A program made the translations under genes and the position numbers. From contig JASJDI010000034.1 in NCBI GenBank assembly GCA_030065155.1, forward strand, positions 1 to 33,103: a stretch of 33,103 nucleotides of DNA, read 5' to 3'. Of this stretch, positions 15,515 to 23,184 are shown piece after piece. The stretch is from Xenococcaceae cyanobacterium MO_188.B29. GTDB lineage: Bacteria > Cyanobacteriota > Cyanobacteriia > Cyanobacteriales > Xenococcaceae. The notes under the pieces were generated by a model. That model was not told where the DNA came from and searched no databases. It was given only the letters and a program-made list of their open reading frames with translations. The stretch's first letter is position 1; each line of letters starts with the position of its first letter.

Positions 15515-18508
15515 TTACTGGTAAATACTCATTAATTTTTCAATCTGGTTGTGCCAGCGACGATTATGTAAACGACCATTGAGTTGCCAAGCTAAACTAC
15601 CAGAATAAACACTATTAAGAGGAACAGATTGACGTTCGAGATGATATAAAGCTGCTTCAGCAAAATACCAACTTTCGTAACCTAATTCCGCACATTTTAG
15701 ACACAAATCAGAATCTTCAAAATCACCAATTACATAATCGGTAGCTAAACCTCCTACTTCTTCGTACAATTCTTTTCTCATCATTAGACAAGCACCGGTA
15801 ACAGCAGGTACTCGTCGATTAACCAGAGCTAGTTCATAATTACTAGGCATACCTTTGTAATAGTGCAAAGTAATCCAAAAAGGAAAAGTTGTCTTGGCAA
15901 AAAACATACCCGCGTGTTGTAGAGAGCAATCTTCATAAATTAATTTGGGTGCAAGAGTGCCAATTTGCGGTGAAGAGTTATAGAATTGTGCCATTTTTAA
16001 TGTCCATGCTTTTGTCTGAGGAAAGACATCGGAATTCATTAGCACTATGTATTCCCCCCTTGCTTGAGCTACGCCAGTATTATTTGCAGCAGCATAGCCA
16101 CTATTATGTTCCATTACAACTAGAGTGACAGGAAGCTGATAGAGGGTACAGTGATCTAATAAAAACTGTTTTAATTCTTCTTCTTGTTCTGGTGAATCTA
16201 AAACGTAAATGAGTTCACACTGTTTCATAGCTGGATCATTTGCCATTGTGGCAAATTGTACTTTCATAAAGTCCAGCCTTCTATACAAAGGAATAATGAT
16301 TGAAACTAAGGGTTGAGCTACTGGTTTGCCAATAACACTAACTTGCTTAATTTTGACTTTGGAAATACACAGTTGTTGCAATCTTCTGGCTGCGGGAGCA
16401 ATACAATTTTCCAGCATTTGTTCGTCTACTTTGGCTGGAGGTGCTATTTGCATAATTAGTTTACGAGCAGCATAAACGTCACTGTATTGAACATCAGGAA
16501 TAATTTCAATTTCGATATTGCCTTTGAGTTTGATTTGGAAACGAAAACTATGAAGTTCAGCAAAATTCTCGAATTTTCGGCTAATTTCAGTAGGTACTTG
16601 TAAGTAAGCACAAAAGCCTAATTTGCCAGCGAAATTACCATAGCGGGTATTGCGGAGATATTCGCTAACGTCACGACGTTCTATTCGATAAATTTGCTCA
16701 TTTGGTAATGATAGAGTAAAGCCTAGAGCAGAAATTGCTTTAACTTCTTCTAACATATTGTATGGGTCTTGTAACCAACCACTTAAAAATAGACCTTCAC
16801 ATTTAATGGGAATAATGTAGTCGAGAAAAATTTTAAAAGGTAAGTTTTTATCTGTGAAATTGAGTGGAGGAACTTTGAGAAAGTATTGGAGTTTACTTAA
16901 TAAGTTTCCTGCTGCTGATTGTAGATTTTCAGGAATAAGTTTTATGACATTTCTACTAATATTTTCTCTAATTAGATGTTTCTGGTATTCTGGTTTGTCA
17001 TTGAGACGATCGATAAACTCTAAACTGTAAGCTTTTTCTGCTACTTGACCTGCAAGCAAAATTGTTTTTTCATTGTAGTAGGCATTGAGATAAAAAACTT
17101 CGCGGGAACTAGTATATACATCTCGATCGAACACAGCTACAGCAGCAAACTGTTGATGAGAAATTTGAAAAAATTCTCCTGAAGCTACTTCACAATGACT
17201 AGAGGAAAAAGCCAAAATTTCTGCTTCATTTAAGACCCATAAATCTTGGACTGTCCCTTCTAGATAAATAATACTAGGAGTGAGCCAGCAACTATAGTCT
17301 ATTATTAATTGAGAACCCTGAAAATGCTCTCGTAGCAATTGACATACTTGGTCTAATCGATCGCTATGAGGAAACTCTTTGACTATTTTTATAATCCAGG
17401 AAAAAAATTCTGGGTAAGCATCAGATAATATCGGCTTCAAAAACTCAGCTATATTTTCAGTCTGATTTAATTTAATTGCGTTTTCTTCCAGTTTCCAGCA
17501 ATGGGAATGAATATTTTCTCTAATTGATAAGTTTTCTAGGGTCTTTATCTCTTCTAGTCTTGGGTCAGAAATCAACAATAAACAGCAGTCAGCGGAAGTA
17601 TGCTTAAGAGAAATCCAAGACAAGTAATTATCAATTATCTTATCGTCAAGAGAAATTGAACAATTCTCCTTTAAATTTATATCACCTAAAATCTTAAGTA
17701 TTAGAATGTTTTCTGCTAAGAAAATAGCTTCTGCATTAATAGACTTATCTTTTAATATCTTTGTTTTTGCTGTTAATATAGTTGAGTCAGAATTAGATTC
17801 TGTGTTGCTTGATGGAGTTTTAAATTTTGCTTGATGATCAATTGTGGAAAAATCTTGATTAATCGCTTGATAAGATTGCCAAGACGTTACTTGACGTTCT
17901 AACTGAACTCTTTGATAAAGAGCATAATTCAATTTTTGTTCTACTTCTAAAAAATCTGGATTGAGTTCTTGAGTACGAAGATAGGCAGCGATCGCTTCAT
18001 CCCATTTTTCCTGATTAGCTAAAGCTTCCCCTAAATAGTAATATAAGCAATAAAATTCAGGATAGAGTTGTAATCCTTGTTGAGCAATGGCAATAGCTTC
18101 ATCTAATCTCTGTTGTTGGACTAATTGTTCTGTAAGATTGGAGTATAGCCAGTCAGGCTGTTCACTGTTTAAGGTAATTGCTTGACAATAACTATCAACA
18201 CTTTCTGTCAGACTTCCTTTTGCTTCTAAAGCAATACCTAGGGCGCGATAAATTTCATCTGTGTCTTGATGCAATTTTATCCCTTGCTTACCTATGCTTA
18301 TTGCTGCATCTACTTGTTCTAATTGAGCTAACAGAGTCACTAAATTTCCATAGATCCATGCTGGTTGCTGTACAGGTAGAGCGATCGCGTCTTGATAAAA
18401 TTTGACAGCTTGAACTAGATTTCCTTGTTTATGTTGTTCTACTGCTTGAGTGTGCAAATAGTCTACTTGCTGAGATAAGTCTATTCCTTGTGATGGTGTA
18501 CTAACCAT
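15515..18508 (-). CDS. TPR protein with C-terminal GT2 glycosyltransferase
   Basis: A 997-residue protein in three parts. Residues about 10-195 are TPR repeats with conserved spacing (AVKFYQDAIALPVQQPAWIYGNL; AIAAYLRTQELNPDFLE). Residues about 200-730 match nothing I recognise and look mixed alpha/beta. From about 735 there is a GT2 (GT-A) domain: VSIIIPLYRRLDFMKVQFA, NSGYAAANNTGVAQARGEYI, donor/metal motif MNSD (about 824-827), AVTGACLMMRKELYEEVGG and DFEDSDLCLKC (about 925-936). This pattern is that of rhamnosyl/galactofuranosyl-type GT2 enzymes. It is the first gene of the minus-strand cluster, so its upstream region (18509-18826) should hold the operon promoter. The TPR arrangement is shared with the GT31-like protein at the other end of the cluster. 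Confidence 0.88.
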   Translation of the reverse strand: MVSTPSQGIDLSQQVDYLHTQAVEQHKQGNLVQAVKFYQDAIALPVQQPAWIYGNLVTLLAQLEQVDAAISIGKQGIKLHQDTDEIYRALGIALEAKGSLTESVDSYCQAITLNSEQPDWLYSNLTEQLVQQQRLDEAIAIAQQGLQLYPEFYCLYYYLGEALANQEKWDEAIAAYLRTQELNPDFLEVEQKLNYALYQRVQLERQVTSWQSYQAINQDFSTIDHQAKFKTPSSNTESNSDSTILTAKTKILKDKSINAEAIFLAENILILKILGDINLKENCSISLDDKIIDNYLSWISLKHTSADCCLLLISDPRLEEIKTLENLSIRENIHSHCWKLEENAIKLNQTENIAEFLKPILSDAYPEFFSWIIKIVKEFPHSDRLDQVCQLLREHFQGSQLIIDYSCWLTPSIIYLEGTVQDLWVLNEAEILAFSSSHCEVASGEFFQISHQQFAAVAVFDRDVYTSSREVFYLNAYYNEKTILLAGQVAEKAYSLEFIDRLNDKPEYQKHLIRENISRNVIKLIPENLQSAAGNLLSKLQYFLKVPPLNFTDKNLPFKIFLDYIIPIKCEGLFLSGWLQDPYNMLEEVKAISALGFTLSLPNEQIYRIERRDVSEYLRNTRYGNFAGKLGFCAYLQVPTEISRKFENFAELHSFRFQIKLKGNIEIEIIPDVQYSDVYAARKLIMQIAPPAKVDEQMLENCIAPAARRLQQLCISKVKIKQVSVIGKPVAQPLVSIIIPLYRRLDFMKVQFATMANDPAMKQCELIYVLDSPEQEEELKQFLLDHCTLYQLPVTLVVMEHNSGYAAANNTGVAQARGEYIVLMNSDVFPQTKAWTLKMAQFYNSSPQIGTLAPKLIYEDCSLQHAGMFFAKTTFPFWITLHYYKGMPSNYELALVNRRVPAVTGACLMMRKELYEEVGGLATDYVIGDFEDSDLCLKCAELGYESWYFAEAALYHLERQSVPLNSVYSGSLAWQLNGRLHNRRWHNQIEKLMSIYQ

Positions 18509-18826
18509 ATGTCTCTAAATTGAAGTTAGTTAGAACTCAATTAATTATTAAATTTTCAAAGCTAGGATATTATGCTAATAAATAGATGGCAATGTTACTT
18601 GAGTAAATACAACTATTTTTGCAACTTGACCCAAATTTCTTTATCCGTAAAATCACCTTGTTATAGGTGTTTTTATCGCAAAAAAAATGGCTATTGGTAA
18701 TTTTTTGAGAGTAACTATTCTATTAAAAGTAATTAGCAATGACTTTTTTCCTATTATTTAGTTTTGTCGAACTGATATTTAAAAATACCTAAATTTAACT
18801 AGAAATAAAATCAAATTCTTTATGAA
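18509..18826. other. Divergent intergenic region, start of the glycan operon
   Basis: These 318 bp separate divergent genes and hold no convincing ORF. The region is very A+T-rich with several homopolymer runs. It should contain the promoter of the long minus-strand operon and that of the plus-strand protease-like gene, but I could not assign a -35/-10 pair with confidence. One terminator-like hairpin is listed separately. Confidence 0.6.
18654..18674 (+). terminator. Short terminator-like hairpin
   Basis: CACCT (18654-18658) pairs with AGGTG (18665-18669) across a 6-nt loop, with further A-T pairs beyond one mismatch, followed by TTTTT (18670-18674). The stem is short. It could insulate the two divergent units, or it may be chance in A+T-rich DNA. 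Confidence 0.35.
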
Positions 18827-19297
18827 ATGTTGACTATTATTGGTTGTGGTAATCTCAATCGTAGTGATGATGCGGTAGGCGCGATCGCGTCTCAACGTTT
18901 ACAACAATTTTTAACTACATATCCTAATTCAGCAGTGCGTATCTATGATTTAGGTACGGCAGGGATGGAAGTGATGTTTCAAGCTAAGGGTGCGCAGGAA
19001 TTAATTATCATTGATGCTTGCTCCACTGGCTCAGAACCAGGTACGATTTTTCAAGTACCAGGCAAAGAATTAGCAGAATTACCCGAACCAGCTTACAGTT
19101 TGCATGATTTTCGTTGGCAGCATGCCTTAGCAGCAGGACGGAAAATTTTTGCTGAAGATTTTCCCAAAAAAATCACTGTTTATCTGATCGAAGCAGCTAA
19201 TCTCGATTTTGGTTGGGAATTAAGTGCTGCTGTTGAACAGGCGATGAATCAAGTTGTTATGGAGTTAGAAAAAAAGATTGCCGAGCTAGATAAATAA
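18827..19297 (+). CDS. Hydrogenase maturation protease family protein
   Basis: A 156-residue protein of the HybD/HycI/HoxW peptidase family, which clips the C-terminus of the large subunit of [NiFe] hydrogenases after nickel insertion. LTIIGCGNLNRSDDAVG is the family's N-terminal signature (usually G-x-G-N-x-L-x-x-D-D-G-x-G). The three nickel-sensing positions known for HybD (Glu16, Asp62, His93) appear here as D15, D63 (IIIDA) and H93 (YSLHDF). Length is normal. No hydrogenase gene is visible nearby, so either the hydrogenase lies elsewhere or this member has another target. The ATG at 18827 has no clear ribosome-binding site. An IS element lies about 180 bp downstream. Confidence 0.85.
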   Translation: MLTIIGCGNLNRSDDAVGAIASQRLQQFLTTYPNSAVRIYDLGTAGMEVMFQAKGAQELIIIDACSTGSEPGTIFQVPGKELAELPEPAYSLHDFRWQHALAAGRKIFAEDFPKKITVYLIEAANLDFGWELSAAVEQAMNQVVMELEKKIAELDK

Positions 19298-19392
19298 GTT
19301 AATCCACATAAAAATGCATATTTATTAGTTAGGAAACAAACCTTCATAGCAATTTTCAGTTGGGTAGACCACAAAGATTAAACTCAATCAGT

Positions 19393-19427
19393 AGCTAAAA
19401 GCTAAAAGCTAATAGCTAAGAGCTAAT
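19393..19427. repeat. Heptamer tandem repeat (TTAGNNN family)
   Basis: AGCTAA occurs at 19393, 19400, 19407, 19414 and 19421, an exact 7-bp period over five units, with one more at 19432 out of phase. On the opposite strand the unit reads TTAGCTN. It lies in the gap between the protease-like gene and the IS element and belongs with the TTAGNNN repeats at 26278 and 27134. Confidence 0.8.
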
Positions 19428-19477
19428 AACCAGCTAATAATAAACGTAGTTCATTCAATTGCAAATTGCTGTCAACT

Positions 19478-20786
19478 TATTACTGTAGTTTAGACTAAAA
19501 AAATCAGGAGAAAATAGTTCAGCAAGTTAAAGATAGCTGAAATGAAAAATAATTAGCCAAAAATATGGTTAAGCTGTCTTAGTTTCTGATTTTTTAGGTC
19601 GAGAATAGCTTTTCTTAGCAATAGGATATGTCTTTTTCTTGTTTCTTTCTACTCCTGTTATCCAACCAGGAGACTTTCCACGGGTTTTGGGCGAACTAGC
19701 AGGTGTACCTATTGCGACTAAAAGTGAAAATAGTGACTGTGCAACTCTTCCAGGAGTCAAATTTTTTTGAGAAGTAGCCCACGGAAGATGATGCTCTTCG
19801 ACTAAATCTTTAGCTAGCCAAAGTTGCCAACTCATTAAAGGCATTAGATTACTCCATCTTTCAGATTGTTTTGCCGTGCTAAAACTAGGTAAAGTCCAAT
19901 GTAATCTCTGTTTCGCAAAACGATACCAGTGGTCAACTCCAAAACGACGAGCGTACTGACTCCAAATGTCTTTTAGTTCTAAAAATTGTTCTCCAACCCA
20001 AACTAACCACAAGGAACGAGGTTTTTTGCCCGAACTTCTGGGATTAAGTCTTTCGACTCTAATCAAGCTCATATCATGAGACGGCGAAGAACGAAAATGT
20101 AACTCCTTCCATTGACTAATTTTTAATTTGCCTAATTTTGGGTCTTCTATTTCTATGGTTTCATTAGCTTTCCACCATGTTGTGGGGTCATTTACTTTGA
20201 ATTTTTGATTGTGTTTCCTCGGTCTTCCTTTTCCTGAATAACCATCTGGTTTCGACCATAAGCAGCAGTTGGAGCGAATTCGCATCAATTTACTCACTTG
20301 AATATCTTCTGTTTGATTCACCCATGAACCATTGCCATACTCACTGTCTAAAACTACTAATGTTTTTGTGGAGAGATGTTTCGAGACTTGTTTGAGTTGC
20401 CATGCTGCCTTTGAGATTGGTGTCTCATGAGATGTAATCCTTTCCTGTCTTAAGGGTAATGTCCAAGTTCCTACTTCTTCTGGCCGCCATGCAATCGTAC
20501 TATATCCTTGTCCTACTGTTACTGAATTATTTGAGGATGCTTGGTGTTCGTAGGTTCTATCTTTAAGGGTTTTTGCTCCTCTTCTTCCCCATGCTGTGTG
20601 GTCGATTCCCAGCAATACATATTCTGATGACGGAATTTCTTCGATGTACCTCTTCATCAACTTATTTCTATTGGGACGGCTATCTTGTAATGCCTCATAA
20701 GTACTCGACCATTTTCTCCCTATTCCCTCTTCATTCTTTCTATATTTCCCTCTCCACACTGTTTTTTAGTCTAAACTACAGTTATT
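19478..20786 (-). mobile_element. Insertion sequence with intact ends and 4-bp target duplication
   Basis: The left end 19482-19502 and right end 20762-20782 are perfect 21-bp inverted repeats beginning ACTGTAGTTTAGACTAAAAA. The element is 1,301 bp long. TATT flanks it on both sides (19478-19481 and 20783-20786), a perfect 4-bp target duplication, so the insertion looks recent. A single transposase gene fills it. Four-bp duplications and inverted repeats of this size are typical of the IS701 group, which is usually somewhat longer. The right-hand TATT overlaps the stop codon of the neighbouring regulator and regenerates it. Confidence 0.92.
19569..20759 (-). CDS. IS transposase (DDE type, IS701-like), possibly shortened at the N-terminus
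   Basis: A 396-residue DDE transposase. Probable catalytic acids are D53 (VLLGIDHTAWGR), D138 (LVVLDSEYGNG) and D276 (RRFGVDHWYRFAKQRLHWTL), the last where related enzymes usually have Glu. The lysine/arginine-rich C-terminus (KKKTYPIAKKSYSRPKK) fits DNA binding. The reading frame opens with GTG only 2 bp inside the right inverted repeat, and the repeat itself supplies an in-frame TAA at 20766-20768, so nothing further upstream can be encoded. RKWSSTYEALQD appears at residue 15, whereas as I recall related transposases carry some 50 more residues before it. This suggests an internal deletion near the right end and possible loss of autonomous movement; the family may also simply be short. Confidence 0.82.
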   Translation of the reverse strand: MWRGKYRKNEEGIGRKWSSTYEALQDSRPNRNKLMKRYIEEIPSSEYVLLGIDHTAWGRRGAKTLKDRTYEHQASSNNSVTVGQGYSTIAWRPEEVGTWTLPLRQERITSHETPISKAAWQLKQVSKHLSTKTLVVLDSEYGNGSWVNQTEDIQVSKLMRIRSNCCLWSKPDGYSGKGRPRKHNQKFKVNDPTTWWKANETIEIEDPKLGKLKISQWKELHFRSSPSHDMSLIRVERLNPRSSGKKPRSLWLVWVGEQFLELKDIWSQYARRFGVDHWYRFAKQRLHWTLPSFSTAKQSERWSNLMPLMSWQLWLAKDLVEEHHLPWATSQKNLTPGRVAQSLFSLLVAIGTPASSPKTRGKSPGWITGVERNKKKTYPIAKKSYSRPKKSETKTA

Positions 20787-21252
20787 AGGGTATGGAGCGA
20801 AACACGATCTTTTGCCTCATAATCGGTGAAGAAAGTACAATTGAAGTCTTCGTTTGTCCGTATTGACTAAGTTGTTCGATTAGCTTTTCTAGATGAGCGA
20901 TCGAGGAAACACGAGCTTCCATAATAAAAGAACTATCCCCCGTAACATGATGGCAAAACTGAATTTCAACCAAATTAATCATTAAACTAATCACCTGGGG
21001 ATATTGCTGAGGTGTTGTAGTTAAAGCAATTAAAGCTGTTATGGGTAAGCCAATTTTCTCTGCATCAATTTCTACCCGATAGCCTGCAATAATTCCCATT
21101 TCCTCCATTCTTTTTATCCTTTCTGCTGCTGCTGGCGGTGAAAGTCCTACGCGACGACCCAACTCAGCGTAAGAAAGTCTAGCGTCCTCCTGGAGTGCTT
21201 CTAGCAGTTGCCAGCTAGTGGTATCTAAAGTTTTAACAGAATCAAAATTCAT
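20785..21252 (-). CDS. Lrp/AsnC-family transcriptional regulator
   Basis: A 155-residue protein of standard Lrp/AsnC size. An N-terminal helix-turn-helix (LLEALQEDARLSYAELGRRVGLSPPAAAERIKRMEE) is followed by the linker MGIIAGYRVEIDAEKIGLP and a RAM ligand-binding domain (ALTTTPQQYPQV...VEIQFCHHVTGDSSFIMEARV). It is divergent from a LysE-type exporter with 116 bp between them, the classic arrangement in which an amino-acid-sensing regulator controls the exporter. The stop codon (complement of 20785-20787) coincides with the IS target duplication but is intact. The ligand is probably an amino acid; which one cannot be said. Confidence 0.92.
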   Translation of the reverse strand: MNFDSVKTLDTTSWQLLEALQEDARLSYAELGRRVGLSPPAAAERIKRMEEMGIIAGYRVEIDAEKIGLPITALIALTTTPQQYPQVISLMINLVEIQFCHHVTGDSSFIMEARVSSIAHLEKLIEQLSQYGQTKTSIVLSSPIMRQKIVFRSIP

Positions 21253-21293
21253 AAAGCTTTTTTTCTTTTGATTATAAGCTTATTCAAGCTTGA
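21253..21293. promoter_or_regulatory. Candidate Lrp-type operator: three AGCT-centred palindromes
   Basis: Between the divergent regulator and exporter lie AAAGCTTT (21253-21260), ATAAGCTTAT (21274-21283) and TCAAGCTTGA (21284-21293). All are perfect palindromes with centres at 21256.5, 21278.5 and 21288.5, so 22 and 10 bp apart, close to whole helical turns. Lrp-family octamers bind arrays of such sites on one DNA face. The first abuts the regulator start codon, which would allow autorepression. Confidence 0.55.
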
Positions 21294-21368
21294 TAGTTTG
21301 CTTTGGCTATTTCAAATCGGCAAAAAACTTTTTATTGTAATAATAATTAGAAATTATAATTACTTGAG

Positions 21369-21986
21369 ATGGAAATTCACTTATTGCTGCGTGGTTTAGT
21401 TTTAGGGTTAGCGATCGCAGCCCCAATAGGGCCCATTGGCGTGCTATGTATTCGGCAGACTCTAGCTTTTGGTTGGCTCAGAGGATTTATTTGTGGATTA
21501 GGGGCAGCTACTGCCGATGCGATGTACGGTTGCATTGCTGGATTTGGATTAACCTTTATTGCCGAGTTGATAATTGAACAACAAGTCTGGTTACGGTTAA
21601 TGGGTGGTGTTTTTCTTTGTTATCTAGGAGTAAAAAATTTTATCGTTCCCATTCAGCCAAATACTATTCAAATTAAAGATATTAAACTGTTTGGTTTATA
21701 TATCTCAACTTTGCTACTCACTCTAAGTAATCCTGCTACAATTTTAACTTTTGCTGCTATTTTTTCAGGAATAGGCTTGACGAGTATTCAGAAAAATTCT
21801 TTCTCAGCAATAATACTTGTTACAGGAGTTTTTCTTGGCTCTGGACTATGGTGGCTTTTTTTGAGCAGTACCATGATATTAGTTAAAGCAAAGCTCACCT
21901 TAACCAATTTTAAATTGATTAGTCAGATTTCTGGTGTGGTGATTGCAGCCTTTGGATTAATAGCTTTATTAGGTATCAAAAGCTAA
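21369..21986 (+). CDS. LysE/RhtB-family amino-acid exporter
   Basis: A 205-residue inner-membrane protein with about six hydrophobic segments. The N-terminal LRGLVLGLAIAAPIGPIGVLCIRQTLAFGWLRGF carries the LysE/RhtB signature (G-x-x-x-x-P-G-P in the first loop, here APIGPIG). GLGAATADAMYGCIAGFGL and LTLSNPATILTFAAIFSGIG are the other conserved blocks. Members export amino acids or related small molecules using proton motive force. TATAAT at 21355-21360 lies so close to the ATG at 21369 that a transcript from it would be nearly leaderless, and no Shine-Dalgarno sequence is seen. Control by the divergent Lrp-type regulator is likely. Confidence 0.92.
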   Translation: MEIHLLLRGLVLGLAIAAPIGPIGVLCIRQTLAFGWLRGFICGLGAATADAMYGCIAGFGLTFIAELIIEQQVWLRLMGGVFLCYLGVKNFIVPIQPNTIQIKDIKLFGLYISTLLLTLSNPATILTFAAIFSGIGLTSIQKNSFSAIILVTGVFLGSGLWWLFLSSTMILVKAKLTLTNFKLISQISGVVIAAFGLIALLGIKS

Positions 21987-21996
21987 AAGCTACGAT

Positions 21997-22449
21997 TTAT
22001 AACTCAAAAGCAGATTGAAGATAATCTTTGAGAATTAATTGATGTTGTTTATATCTAAGTACTGGTTGTGCTTGTTCTAGTTGACAATGGTAATTATTTT
22101 CATTGACTAGCATGTTCGATCGATAATCTAGTTGTTGATAATTAACAAGAGCGACATCAAAACGACAATAAAAATCTGCTAGGAGAGTATCTTGAGATAA
22201 AAATATTGCTGCTGTTTTAGCTATTTTTTGCTGTTTTTGGGCATTGATAGCAAGAATTCCGTCATTATCCCAATTTCCTTGACTGCGAGTTTTTACCTCC
22301 ACAAAAATTAAAGTGTTGCTGGATTTTTCTAGAGCAATTAAATCAATTTCACCCCAACGGCAACGCCAACCTTGATGTAATAGTTGATAACCCTTAAATT
22401 CTAACCAGAGAGCTACTAGTTTTTCTCCTAATTCGCCAATCTGTTGCAT
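21997..22449 (-). CDS. YraN/UPF0102-family protein
   Basis: A 150-residue protein of the YraN (UPF0102) family, which has a restriction-endonuclease-like fold related to Holliday-junction resolvases. Visible motifs are IGELGEKLVALWLEFKGYQLL, WRCRWGEIDLIAL and LIFVEVKTRSQG: the E...E/D...E-x-K set of the nuclease core. The cellular role is not settled in any organism. It is convergent with the exporter gene, 10 bp apart, and divergent from the pentapeptide-repeat gene with 47 bp between starts. Confidence 0.93.
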   Translation of the reverse strand: MQQIGELGEKLVALWLEFKGYQLLHQGWRCRWGEIDLIALEKSSNTLIFVEVKTRSQGNWDNDGILAINAQKQQKIAKTAAIFLSQDTLLADFYCRFDVALVNYQQLDYRSNMLVNENNYHCQLEQAQPVLRYKQHQLILKDYLQSAFEL

Positions 22450-22496
22450 GTTGTTGTAGTAATATTTTTGATGAATGGAAGAGAGGGAAAATCAAG

Positions 22497-23006
22497 ATGA
22501 ACGCAATTAAGAACAAACAATCTGTTTTTTGGTTGGTAAATGCGATCGCATCGATCTTAATCATTATTCTAGCGATCGCCACTATGGCTACCCCAGCTTG
22601 GGCAGTAAGTTATAATAACCGAGCCATCTACGAAGAAGATTTTTCTCACCGAGATTTAAGAGATGATAGTTTCGATCATGCGACTTTAAGGGATAGTGAT
22701 TTTAGTTATAGCAATTTACAGGGCGTGCGCTTCTTTTCTGCCAATTTGTCTGGAGTTAATTTTGAAGGAGCAGATTTAAGAAACGCTGACTTAGAATCTA
22801 CCCGTTTAACTCGCGCCAATTTGACTAATGCCCTTTTAGAAGGAGCTTTTATGACGAATACTCTCTTACAAGGAGCAACTATTACTGGAGCGGATTTTAC
22901 TAATGCTTTACTTAGCCCGACAGCAGAAAGAATGCTTTGTAAAATGGCATCAGGAACAAACCCAACCACAGGACGAAATACTAAAGACACCTTATTTTGT
23001 CCATAG
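22497..23006 (+). CDS. Exported pentapeptide-repeat protein
   Basis: A 169-residue protein. Residues about 1-36 form a signal peptide: lysines, a hydrophobic stretch (FWLVNAIASILIIILAIATM) and an AxA-type site (TPAWA) before VSYNN. The mature part has about a dozen A(D/N)LxX pentapeptides (DFSHRDLRDDSFDHATLRD; NFEGADLRNADLESTRL; RANLTNALLEGAFMTN), which fold as a right-handed square beta-helix. The C-terminal segment with two cysteines (MLCKMASGTNPTTG...DTLFCP) is typical of lumenal cyanobacterial and chloroplast members. Location in thylakoid lumen or periplasm is expected; function in this group is unknown. GAGGGA about 8 nt before the ATG serves as ribosome-binding site. Confidence 0.93.
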   Translation: MNAIKNKQSVFWLVNAIASILIIILAIATMATPAWAVSYNNRAIYEEDFSHRDLRDDSFDHATLRDSDFSYSNLQGVRFFSANLSGVNFEGADLRNADLESTRLTRANLTNALLEGAFMTNTLLQGATITGADFTNALLSPTAERMLCKMASGTNPTTGRNTKDTLFCP

Positions 23007-23184
23007 TTCATTTAAGAATGTCTAGAGTGAAAAATCTCGTTGGGAATTTATAGATACCTTTGATCTCAAAGAAAAATTTAGCTCAGTCATAAACTTAGTT
23101 AAAAATGTAACAATAGACTTAATAAAATTTATGTTTAGCTAACATATAGCTTATCGTCTGACTGAACTACAGGTAAAAGAACAT

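Noticed and set aside
21964-22000. Terminator between the convergent exporter and yraN genes
   Set aside because: Only two AGCTA heptamer units are present; no stem with a T-run is found in the 10-bp gap.
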